Assembly (NCBI GenBank): GCA_031370485.1
Contig: JANMQK010000150.1
Coordinates: 1-7,445 of the forward strand
DNA length: 7,445 nucleotides
Reading direction: 5' to 3'
Source: JANMQK01 sp031370485
GTDB taxonomy: Bacteria; Acidobacteriota; Polarisedimenticolia; Gp22-AA2
The notes under the pieces were generated by a model. That model was not told the origin of the DNA. It did no database searches and saw only the letters and a program-made list of their open reading frames with translations. A program made the position numbers and the translations under genes. Shown piece after piece: positions 1 to 6,452 of the stretch; the first letter of the stretch is position 1; every line of letters begins with the position of its first letter.

Positions 1-167
1 TCAACGCCCGCGTCCATGTCGAACCGGCGCTGGTGCGTCGGACGGTGGAAAAGGCCCTCGCCGCCAGCGCCCGGGAGCGTGGCCTCGCCATCCGCCTGGA
101 GACGATCGCCCACCTCAAGCCGGCCCGCCCCGTCCCCACCCACCGGGACCGTCAGCCTGTTCCTTGA
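1..167 (+). CDS. C-terminal fragment, probable CobW/G3E-family GTPase
   Basis: Only the last 54 codons are inside the window (frame begins at base 3, TGA at 165-167), so the nucleotide-binding part cannot be seen. The visible end reads as an amphipathic helix (VEPALVRRTVEKALAAS) followed by a strand and a closing segment LKPARPVPTHRDR. A terminal PxPTHR-like motif after a Pro/Arg stretch is, from memory, typical of the C-terminal domain of CobW/P47K-type G3E GTPases, which act as metallochaperones or metal-insertion factors. The gene is convergent with the His-tailed transporter, with 28 bases between the stops. The coding call is based on the long open frame, GC-rich third positions and the family-like ending. 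The overlapping frame starting at base 16 gives an unlikely Ser/Pro-rich product. The family assignment is tentative because no GTPase motif is present. Confidence 0.5.
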   Translation, partial: NARVHVEPALVRRTVEKALAASARERGLAIRLETIAHLKPARPVPTHRDRQPVP

Positions 168-195
168 ACCATTCAAGACGCCTGGTCGCGGACTC

Positions 196-1233
196 TCAGT
201 GCTCGTGGCGGTGCTGGAGATCGGGCCGATGCGGGTGTGAGTGGGTCGTCGGCTGGTGTGCGTGCTCGTGGGTATGGCCCGCCGCCGGAGCGCCTGCCTC
301 GTGGATGTGATCGTGGTGGCCGTCGTCGTGGCGGTGCCAGTGAACGTGCCTGATCGCTCCGTGCGCATGCCCGTGTTCGTGCCGTTCGCCGTGCAGCAGC
401 CACAGCGCGGCGAGCATCAGGAAAGCGGCCGCGATCTGGACCGGGAGAACAGGCTCGGAGAAGAGGGTCCACGCCAGCATGACACCCCAGAAGGGAGCCG
501 TCGAGAAGACCAACTGGGCCCTCGCCGAGCCGAGTTGTTGCGCGCCGCCGATATAGAGGACCAGTGACAGGCCGTAGCAGAGGGCTCCAAGAAGAAGGGC
601 CGCGGCCACGACATACCCGGGCGGCTGACCCTCCCCTGCAAACCTCGCCATAAAGAGATTGATGGTCCCGGCGGCGATGCCCTTGACCAGCGTCGTCTGG
701 GCCGGCGTCAGCCCGTCGATGAGCGCGGTCAGATTGTTGTCCAGGCCCCAGCAGACACATGCCAGGCCGACGAAAAGCGCCGCCTTGCCCGCCTCGAATC
801 CGGACGGCCAGACGAGCAGCAGGCTGGCCGCGAGGATCAGGGCGACGCTCGCCCATCCGCGCCGATGGATGTGCTCCTTGAAGAAGAGCCACGCGAGCAG
901 GACGGTGACCAGGGTCTCAAGATTGAGCCACAGAGAGACGGAAGCAGCGTTGGCGAGCGTGAGACCCCGGAGAAACAACAAGGGCGCCACGACCCCGCCG
1001 AACAGGAGTACGCCGGTCAGGCGCAGGGCATTGCTCGAGAGAAGCCGCCGGTCTGGCAGCCCGCGCCACATGACAGCGGGCCCGACCACCAGCGCGGCGC
1101 CGAGGTAGAGCAGGGCGGCGAGATGGAATGGACCCGCCGAGTCGAGAAGCGGTTTGGCCAACGGGGCGGCGGCGCCAAACAGTGCCGCCGAGACCAGGAC
1201 AAAGATCGTGGGCCTGAGGCCTGGGTGGCTCAT
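196..1233 (-). CDS. EamA/DMT-family membrane transporter with His-rich tail
   Basis: Predicted 345-residue inner-membrane protein of the drug/metabolite transporter superfamily. Residues about 8-280 form the usual ten-helix, two-repeat EamA fold. The first repeat ends with LRGLTLANAASVSLWLNLE, then a helix and the motif FFKEHIHRRGWASVALILAAS. The second ends with GGAQQLGSARAQLVFSTAPF and the matching LFSEPVLPVQIAAAF segment. These paired helix-E(P/H) motifs are characteristic of EamA carriers. Residues 282-345 form a soluble tail with 22 His in 64 positions, not usual for the family, which points to binding of a divalent metal. ATG at 1233 lies 15 bases after the stop of the ChrB-domain gene, so the two are probably co-transcribed. 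No strong Shine-Dalgarno is seen, which suggests coupling to the upstream gene. Substrate unknown; EamA proteins move metabolites, amino acids or drugs, and a metal or oxyanion is an inference from context. Confidence 0.88.
   Translation of the reverse strand: MSHPGLRPTIFVLVSAALFGAAAPLAKPLLDSAGPFHLAALLYLGAALVVGPAVMWRGLPDRRLLSSNALRLTGVLLFGGVVAPLLFLRGLTLANAASVSLWLNLETLVTVLLAWLFFKEHIHRRGWASVALILAASLLLVWPSGFEAGKAALFVGLACVCWGLDNNLTALIDGLTPAQTTLVKGIAAGTINLFMARFAGEGQPPGYVVAAALLLGALCYGLSLVLYIGGAQQLGSARAQLVFSTAPFWGVMLAWTLFSEPVLPVQIAAAFLMLAALWLLHGERHEHGHAHGAIRHVHWHRHDDGHHDHIHEAGAPAAGHTHEHAHQPTTHSHPHRPDLQHRHEH
199..390 (-). repeat. His-rich low-complexity tail coding segment
   Basis: Encodes residues 282-345 of the EamA-type transporter. 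It contains 22 histidines, mostly as alternating His-X pairs (HEHGHAH, HVHWHRH, HHDHIH, HTHEHAH, HSHPH, HRHEH), with a few Asp and Glu between them. On the DNA this appears as a CAC/CAT-rich, imperfectly repetitive stretch. The composition resembles metal-sequestering loops of ZIP, CDF and NiCoT transporters and of some G3E GTPases. The frame stays open to a clean TGA, so this is not a frameshift product. Confidence 0.85.
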
Positions 1234-1248
1234 GTCTTCGTTCGCATC

Positions 1249-1677
1249 TCAGGACGCGGCGTCACGGCAGTAGGCATACAGCGCGTCGTACAGCGGGAAC
1301 TGCAGGCGCAGCTTCTCGTGGTCGTCGGGGGTGGTCCTGGCAAATCCCAGGGCGGCGGCCAGCAGGCCGGCCGATTCGGGGCAGGTGCCGGACTCGCCCT
1401 CGATGTCCGCGCCGTGAACGATGCGGGCGAGGCGGTCGAGTGCTGGGTCCTTCAGGCTGAAATCCTCGATGAGGACCTCGAACGTGCAGCGGTTCCCGCG
1501 GTGCGTGTAATCGGCGCCCGGAGCGTCGAAGGACTTCCCCGAAAGGCGCGCGGCGGCAGAGAGGACCTGGTCGCGGGGCACGAAGACGAATTCCGCCTCC
1601 TTGTCGATAAACCGGGTGATGAGCCAGGGGCAGGCCACGCGGTCGGTCTTCGCGCCCTCGCGCGTTATCCACTTCAT
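1249..1677 (-). CDS. Stand-alone ChrB-domain (chromate resistance) protein
   Basis: Soluble 142-residue protein matching the C-terminal domain of ChrB (Chrome_Resist family). Recognisable landmarks: the start MKWITREGAKTDRVACPWLI followed by RFIDKEAEFVFVP (to residue 34), the YTHRGNRCTFE segment with H59 and C64, the IVHGADIEG segment (residues 86-94), the PESAGLLAAALGF helix, DDHE at 118-121, and the ending FPLYDALYAYCRD. Cys16, His59, Cys64, His88, Asp91 and His120 are candidate ligands or active residues. Full ChrB proteins are about 300 residues with an additional N-terminal half; here only the domain is made, which is a known form. ChrB in classical systems is a chromate-responsive regulator of chrA, but the biochemical role of the isolated domain is not settled. 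ATG at 1677 is chosen because GGGAGG lies six bases upstream and the family alignment starts here. It is followed 15 bases later by the DMT transporter. Confidence 0.9.
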   Translation of the reverse strand: MKWITREGAKTDRVACPWLITRFIDKEAEFVFVPRDQVLSAAARLSGKSFDAPGADYTHRGNRCTFEVLIEDFSLKDPALDRLARIVHGADIEGESGTCPESAGLLAAALGFARTTPDDHEKLRLQFPLYDALYAYCRDAAS

Positions 1678-1781
1678 CGTTGACCTCCCGGCCGCGCGGG
1701 CGCGCTCAGGCGGTGAGCGCGGCGGCTCAGTAATCCATCCGGAACGCCTCCTCCCAGCGTGCGGTGATGCGATCGGTTCAT
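1674..1781 (-). CDS. Possible 35-codon leader ORF upstream of the ChrB-domain gene
   Basis: A small frame in the 154-base gap between the RND pump and the ChrB-domain gene. It begins MNRSHHRTLGGGVPDGLL, continues Arg/Ala/Pro-rich, and ends RPGGQR. The ATG at 1781 has GGAGG (plus-strand CCTCC at 1786-1790) four bases upstream, a little close but usable. The stop is TGA at 1676-1674 and overlaps the ATG of the ChrB-domain gene as ATGA, the usual arrangement for translational coupling. The product resembles no family I recognise, and its Arg-rich composition could be a by-product of GC-rich non-coding sequence. It may be a leader peptide, a tiny gene or chance. Confidence is low because it rests only on the RBS and the stop/start overlap. 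Confidence 0.22.
   Translation of the reverse strand: MNRSHHRTLGGGVPDGLLSRRAHRLSAPARPGGQR
1684..1689 (-). promoter_or_regulatory. Shine-Dalgarno of the ChrB-domain gene
   Basis: On the minus strand this reads GGGAGG, six bases before the ATG at 1677. It is strong and fixes the start of the ChrB-domain gene, even though its frame stays open further upstream without another start codon. Confidence 0.7.
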
Positions 1782-1798
1782 AGGGCCTCCGCTTCGCT

Positions 1799-1823
1799 CC
1801 CGATTATCCTGGATCCGATCGGG
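1799..1823. promoter_or_regulatory. Inverted repeat over a -10-like box (possible operator/promoter)
   Basis: The arms CCCGAT (1799-1804) and ATCGGG (1818-1823) are perfect inverted repeats separated by 13 bases. On the minus strand the sequence GATAAT (plus-strand ATTATC, 1803-1808), one mismatch from the TATAAT consensus, overlaps the arm nearer the ChrB-domain gene. It lies 9-34 bases downstream of the RND stop and 18-42 bases upstream of the small-ORF ATG. No convincing -35 box is found at 16-18 bases spacing (best hexamers TACAGG or ACAGGA). There is no T-run after the arms, so it does not look like an intrinsic terminator. It could be an operator for internal control of the second gene pair; this is inference. 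Confidence 0.25.
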
Positions 1824-1831
1824 TTCCTGTA

Positions 1832-4800
1832 CTACCCGGCCGGTTTCCGTGGCTCGCCCCAGCGGGCGAACAGCACGGGGACAACCACGAGGTTGAGAAA
1901 CGTCGAGGTGAGGAGGCCCCCGAGGATCACCTCGGCCATCGGGCTCTGGATCTCGTTCCCGGGCTTGCCGCCCGCCAGCACGAGGGGGATGAGCGCGAGG
2001 CCGGCCGTCAGCGCGGTCATCAGGACTGGCGCGAGCCGCTCCCGAGATCCGCGGGAAACGGCTTCCCTGAGCGGCAGGCCCTCGTCGCGCATCAAATGGC
2101 CATAGTGACTGACGAGCAGCACGCCGTTCCGCGTGGCGATCCCGAAGAGGGTGATGAACCCGACGAGCGAGGCGACGCTCAGGCCCTGGCCCCCCAGAGC
2201 CACGGCCACGAGCCCGCCGATGAGGGCGAGAGGCAGGTTCACCAGAACGATCAGCGTGTGGCGGTGGCTGCGGAACGCCAGGAAGAGCAGGCCGTGCATC
2301 GCCACGAGGAGCCCGGCGGCGAGGAAACCGAGGTTCCGCACGCTGCGGGCGGCCTCCTCGAACTGCCCGCCGAATACGATCCGGTAGCCTTCGGGAAGCG
2401 GCAGGCTCGCGGCGATCGCCGCCCGCGCGCGCTCCACGACGCCCGTGAGGTCGCTGCCGGTGACGTTGGCGGTCAGCATGGCGACGCGCTGCACGCTTTC
2501 GCGCCGGATGAGGCCCGGTCCCAGGTCGAACCGGACCTGCGCCACGTCGCCGAGCCGGATCAGGCGGCCATCCGGCGCCGTCACCGGCAGGGCTTCCATC
2601 TGGTCGCGGCGGGAGCGCAGCCTCTCGGGGTAGCGCACGACGATCCGCGAGGTGATGCCACCCTCCACGATCTCGCCGGCCGGCGTCCCCTGGAACAGGG
2701 CCTCGACAGACTGCGCCAGGTCGGCGGGCGTCAGGCCCCGGCGGGCCATGGCCTGACGGTCGAAATCGATGAGGACCTGCGGGACCGAGGCCTGTTCCTG
2801 GTTGGACAGGTCCACCAGACCGGGAACGTCGTGCAGCACACGCTCGACGCTTGCGGACAGGCTGCGCAGTCCCGCGAGATCGGGGCCGAAGATCTTGATG
2901 GCGAGGTTGGTCTTGCTGCCGGAGATCATGTGGTCGATACGGTGGCTGATCGGCTGGCCGAAACTGACATTCACGCCCGGGATGGTCGCAACCGCCTTGC
3001 GCATCCCGGCCAGCAGCTCGGCCTTGGGCCGCCCGGGCCGTAGGACGACTTCCAACTCGGAGGCGTTGACACCCTGGACGTGCTCGTCCTTCTCGGCGCG
3101 CCCCGTCCGCCGGCTGGTGGAGACCACCTCGGGGAACGCCAGGAGCGTTTTTTCGACGTCCCGGCCAAGCGCGTCCCCCTCGGCCAGGGGCGTGCCGAGC
3201 GGGCTCACCAGGGCGATGGTCAGGCTGCCTTCGTTGAAGGGCGGCAGGAACGAACGGCCGAGGAAGGGGACGATCGCGAGCGCGGCCAGAAGCGCGGCCA
3301 CGGCGCCGCCGACCACGGGCGCCGTTCGATCGAGGCACATAGTGAGGATGCAATCGTAGGCGCGCTTGCATTGCCGGAGGATCCAGGGCTCCGGAGAGTC
3401 GAGCAGCGCACCGCGCTGCAAGAGCAGCAGGCAGAGGACGGGGGTGACCGTGAGCGCGACGATGATCGATCCGGCGAGCGAGGCGAGATAGGCGAGCCCC
3501 AGGGGTCGCAACAGGCGCCCTTCGAGGCCCGGGAGGTAGAGCAGCGGAATGAACACGAGCGCAATCACGAGCGTGGCGAACAGGATTGCGCCGCGAACCT
3601 CCGAGGAGGCGCGAAACACCACCTCGAAGGGGGTTCGCCGTCCGGCGGCCGGCTTCCGCCGGTCCTCGCGCAATCTCCGGAGGACGTTCTCCACGTCGAT
3701 GATGGCGTCGTCCACGAGGGCGCCGATGGCGATCGTGAATCCGCCCAGGGTCATGGTGTTCAGGGTGCCCCCGAACAGCGAGATCCCGATGACGCCCGCC
3801 ACGAGCGAGATCGGGATCGCGACGGCCGAGATCAGCGTCGTCCGGAGGTTGCCGAGAAACAGGAACAGCACGATCAGCACCAGCACGGCGCCGTCACGCA
3901 GCGCGGCCGAGACGTTGTGGATCGCGATCTCGATGAAGTCCGCCTGCCTGAAATTCTCCTTCTCGATGACGACACTCGGCGGCAGGCTCTTCTGCAGGTC
4001 GTCGAGGACGCCGTCGACCCTCCTGGTGAGCTCCAGCGTGTTGGCGGCCGGCTGCTTCTGGATGCTGAGGATGACCGCAGGCCTGGCGCGGTAGGAGGCG
4101 GTCCCCCGGGCCGGCTCGGGCGCCTCGCGAACGGAGGCCACCTGCCCCAGCCGCAGCGGGATGCCATCGCGGACGCGCAGAACCGTGGCCGCGAGATCGT
4201 CCGCCGAATGGGCACGGCCGAGACCGCGGACGAGGTATTCCTCGCCGCCGTCGACGTGAAAGCCGGCCGCCGGGGCCGCGCTCGACTGCTCCAGGGCACC
4301 GACCACGTCTTTGACGGAGAGGCCCGCCTGGGCGCAGGCGGCCGGGTCCAGCTCGACGAGGTACTCGCGGACCTCCCCGCCGATCGGGACGACCTGGGAG
4401 ATCCCCGGCAGCGCCAGGAGGCTGCGCCGGACCACGGTCTCGGCCAGCCGTCGCAGCTCCATCGGCGGCACCGCTTCCGACGTGAGGGCGATGAACGTGA
4501 TCTCCCCCATGATGGAGTTGATCGGCCCGAGAGTCGGGCGTTCCACGCCAGCCGGCAGGGTGACGACCTGAAGCCGCTCGGCGACCACCTGGCGCGCGCG
4601 GTAGATGTCCTCGCCCCACTCGAACTCGACCCACACGACGGCGATGCCCGGCCCCGACACCGACCGGATCCGGCGCACGCCGGAAGCCCCGTTCAGGGCC
4701 GATTCGACCGGGAAGGTCACCAGCAGCTCCACCTCCTCCGGGGCCAGTCCCTTGGCCTCGGTGATGACCGTGACGGTCGGGGCCGAAAGGTCCGGGAAGA

Positions 4801-4912
4801 CATCCACCGGCAGCCGCAGCGTGAGCACGAGCCCTGCCACCATGAACGCCGCGGTGGTCACGAGGACCGCCCAGCGATGGCGCAACGAACCCTGGATGAT
4901 GCCGTTCAGCAT
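1832..4912 (-). CDS. Heavy-metal-type RND efflux pump, CusA/CzcA-like inner-membrane subunit
   Basis: Proton-driven inner-membrane trimer subunit of a tripartite export system. The chosen ATG at 4912 gives 1026 residues, a normal length for HME-RND pumps, and the usual start MLNGIIQGSLRHRW with TM1 directly after. The frame is open back to a GTG at 4981, but that would add 23 residues and overlap the adaptor gene. Seen: LPVDVFPDLSAPTVTV after TM1, large periplasmic loops after TM1 and TM7, and TM4 as GGFTIAIGALVDDAIIDVEN with D401, D402, D406 and E408. Further on are FGIATRNGVLLVSHY and GNEIQSPMAEVILGGLLTS near the end. By remembered alignment, D401 and E408 match the CusA proton-relay residues D405 and E412, and the extra CzcA aspartate is Ala395. 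CusA methionines M573, M623 and M672 align with A567, A617 and H661. Cu/Ag specificity is therefore not supported, and Zn/Co/Ni or another substrate is possible. It starts seven bases after the adaptor stop with only a weak RBS, indicating coupling. Confidence 0.93.
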   Translation of the reverse strand: MLNGIIQGSLRHRWAVLVTTAAFMVAGLVLTLRLPVDVFPDLSAPTVTVITEAKGLAPEEVELLVTFPVESALNGASGVRRIRSVSGPGIAVVWVEFEWGEDIYRARQVVAERLQVVTLPAGVERPTLGPINSIMGEITFIALTSEAVPPMELRRLAETVVRRSLLALPGISQVVPIGGEVREYLVELDPAACAQAGLSVKDVVGALEQSSAAPAAGFHVDGGEEYLVRGLGRAHSADDLAATVLRVRDGIPLRLGQVASVREAPEPARGTASYRARPAVILSIQKQPAANTLELTRRVDGVLDDLQKSLPPSVVIEKENFRQADFIEIAIHNVSAALRDGAVLVLIVLFLFLGNLRTTLISAVAIPISLVAGVIGISLFGGTLNTMTLGGFTIAIGALVDDAIIDVENVLRRLREDRRKPAAGRRTPFEVVFRASSEVRGAILFATLVIALVFIPLLYLPGLEGRLLRPLGLAYLASLAGSIIVALTVTPVLCLLLLQRGALLDSPEPWILRQCKRAYDCILTMCLDRTAPVVGGAVAALLAALAIVPFLGRSFLPPFNEGSLTIALVSPLGTPLAEGDALGRDVEKTLLAFPEVVSTSRRTGRAEKDEHVQGVNASELEVVLRPGRPKAELLAGMRKAVATIPGVNVSFGQPISHRIDHMISGSKTNLAIKIFGPDLAGLRSLSASVERVLHDVPGLVDLSNQEQASVPQVLIDFDRQAMARRGLTPADLAQSVEALFQGTPAGEIVEGGITSRIVVRYPERLRSRRDQMEALPVTAPDGRLIRLGDVAQVRFDLGPGLIRRESVQRVAMLTANVTGSDLTGVVERARAAIAASLPLPEGYRIVFGGQFEEAARSVRNLGFLAAGLLVAMHGLLFLAFRSHRHTLIVLVNLPLALIGGLVAVALGGQGLSVASLVGFITLFGIATRNGVLLVSHYGHLMRDEGLPLREAVSRGSRERLAPVLMTALTAGLALIPLVLAGGKPGNEIQSPMAEVILGGLLTSTFLNLVVVPVLFARWGEPRKPAG

Positions 4913-4919
4913 GGCCGGC

Positions 4920-6452
4920 TCAGTGGACGTGCCCCTCGGGGGCGCCCGAGGAGAGAAGTGAGCTGCGACGGATGGCACCACCGCCCAGGGTGACGAGCCG
5001 TTCGCCCTGTCCCAGACCTTCGACGAGGGCCTGGTCTCCCTGCCGCGCGAGGATGCGGATTTCCCGGCGGGCGAAGCTCTCGCCTTCGATCTGCACGTAG
5101 GTGACGGCCACTCCCGAGTCGTCGATCAGAGAGGAGGCCGGGACGACGATCCCCCGGATCTCTCCGCTCAGGAGCAGATCGGCCTCGACGGCGCTGCCGA
5201 TCGCAAGATCCGACGCGCTCCTGTCAGCCTCGACGATGAGGCTGATGGAAGCCGTCCGGGGGTCCACCTCGGGCGATCGCGAGATGAGACGCAGATCCTC
5301 CGATCCGATCCTCATGACCTCCGACGACCCTGGCCGGCGGAGCAGCAGGCCGGACGGGCGGCCTTGAACGCGCGCGGCGTCCGCCGGACGCAGCGCCACG
5401 ACGATCCAGAGCGGCCGCAATCGCACCAGCCGCGCCAGCGAGGTGCCCGCGGTCACGGTCTGCCCGGGCGACACCGACACCTCGGCTACGCGACCCGACC
5501 ACGGGGCGATGATCGGGATGGTCATGTCGGGGGACGAGCCGGCCGGCGCGCCCGCCGAGCCCATTCCCTGCCGGGCCGACCGCAGGCGGGCTTCGAGACC
5601 CGCGAGGGTGGCCTGGGCGCGCTCGAGTTCGGCGGCGCTCGTCGCTTCGACGCGCAGCAGCTCGGTGAGCCGCTCCACCCGGCGTCTCGCGGCGTCGACG
5701 TCGGCCGCGAGAGACGTGGCGTCGGCCTGCAGATCGGGAAGACTCCGCTCCCCGGACCTGGGCTGGAGCCGGAACACCACCCTGCCCTTCGTCACGTCGA
5801 GGCCGGGATACGGCCAGGGTTCCGGCGCGACGGCCGCATCGAAGGTGGCGGTCAGCGTCACTTCGCCTCCCGCCGGTGGCGTCACGCGCGCCGGACCGGC
5901 GACGCTCTCGTTAAGCGCCCCCTCCGAAACCCGGGCCGTCGCGAACGGCGTGCGCCATTGCTGCTCCTTGAGGAAGGCGATGGCGCCGGGATCGGCTGCC
6001 TCGGGGTCCGCGACCAGCCCTCCGGGCGAGGTAGGGGTGCCGACGCGCACGCCGCCGCCGGCAATCTCCTCGCGACCCGCGGGGCCGTCGATCTGGAAGA
6101 CCATCTCGAAGGTCCCTTCCGATGGAGGTCGAACCTCGACCGGGTAGATCCCGTTCCGTTTGGGACGATCCTGCCGGAAGACCAGGTCCGGTCCCGATCC
6201 GCGGAGGATGACGGTCACCGCGCCATCCGCGAGCGGCGCGAAGCCCTCCAGGACGGTGACGTGCGCGTTGCAGGTCGCCGGCTGCCCGGCGATCAGTGGC
6301 CCACACTCGGGGAACACTTCGTATCGCTCTCCCCATGCCGTGACGGACCAGTTGTCTCCGGCCTGCGGAGTGGGACTGTCGGGCGCACTCCCCTTCAGGC
6401 AGCCGAGGGCGCCCAGCACGACGATCGTCGCGAGAGCCAGTCGTGAGCGCAT
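4920..6452 (-). CDS. RND periplasmic adaptor (CusB/CzcB-like membrane fusion protein) with extra N-terminal beta-domain
   Basis: Links the RND pump to the outer-membrane factor. Residues 1-18 are a signal peptide with a loose lipobox (LGALGC, Cys18), so it is probably a lipoprotein. Residues about 34-139 form a separate beta-rich domain (from NWSVTAWGERYEVF to GGGVRVG) that resembles the YtkA-like/FixH-like domain found in some metal-efflux adaptors; it has Cys50 and Cys61. Then come the FLKEQQWRTPFATA linker, the first barrel/lipoyl half (about 185-235), a short helical hairpin (about 238-297), and the second lipoyl half with IIAPWSGRVAEVSVSPGQTV. The beta-barrel and membrane-proximal domains follow, ending GHVH. 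The N-terminal methionine cluster of E. coli CusB is not seen. The ATG at 6452 overlaps the preceding stop by one base (TGATG); a GTG at 6455 is an alternative giving one more residue. AGGAGG lies nine bases upstream. Confidence 0.92.
   Translation of the reverse strand: MRSRLALATIVVLGALGCLKGSAPDSPTPQAGDNWSVTAWGERYEVFPECGPLIAGQPATCNAHVTVLEGFAPLADGAVTVILRGSGPDLVFRQDRPKRNGIYPVEVRPPSEGTFEMVFQIDGPAGREEIAGGGVRVGTPTSPGGLVADPEAADPGAIAFLKEQQWRTPFATARVSEGALNESVAGPARVTPPAGGEVTLTATFDAAVAPEPWPYPGLDVTKGRVVFRLQPRSGERSLPDLQADATSLAADVDAARRRVERLTELLRVEATSAAELERAQATLAGLEARLRSARQGMGSAGAPAGSSPDMTIPIIAPWSGRVAEVSVSPGQTVTAGTSLARLVRLRPLWIVVALRPADAARVQGRPSGLLLRRPGSSEVMRIGSEDLRLISRSPEVDPRTASISLIVEADRSASDLAIGSAVEADLLLSGEIRGIVVPASSLIDDSGVAVTYVQIEGESFARREIRILARQGDQALVEGLGQGERLVTLGGGAIRRSSLLSSGAPEGHVH

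Noticed and set aside
168..195. Intrinsic terminator between the convergent genes
   Set aside because: I found no clear stem followed by a T-run in these 28 bases on either strand.
173..892. 239-codon minus-strand frame over the DMT gene
   Set aside because: Alternative frame of the EamA transporter; the transporter frame shows clear membrane helices and family motifs, while this one is Arg/Pro-rich.
1727..1780. Short frame ending in WEEAFRMDY in the gap before the ChrB-domain gene
   Set aside because: It looks protein-like, similar to the end of some AbrB/MazE-type antitoxins, but it is only 16 codons between two stops. Its only ATG has two codons left before the stop, so it could at most be a remnant.
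1674..3371. 565-codon minus-strand open frame
   Set aside because: It is a shifted frame of the RND pump, and the product is Arg/Pro/Gly-rich and unrecognisable. Only its last 35 codons, outside the pump, were considered separately.
4913..4981. Upstream GTG start for the RND pump
   Set aside because: It would add 23 Pro/Arg-rich residues unlike any RND N-terminus and overlap the adaptor gene by about 60 bases. The ATG at 4912 gives the standard start.
3080..4993. 637-codon plus-strand open frame
   Set aside because: It lies fully antisense to the RND pump. The product is an Arg/Asp/Gly/Gln-rich sequence without any domain, as expected opposite GC-rich codons.
5364..6446. 360-codon plus-strand open frame
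   Set aside because: Antisense to the adaptor gene, with Arg/Gly-rich composition and no family resemblance.
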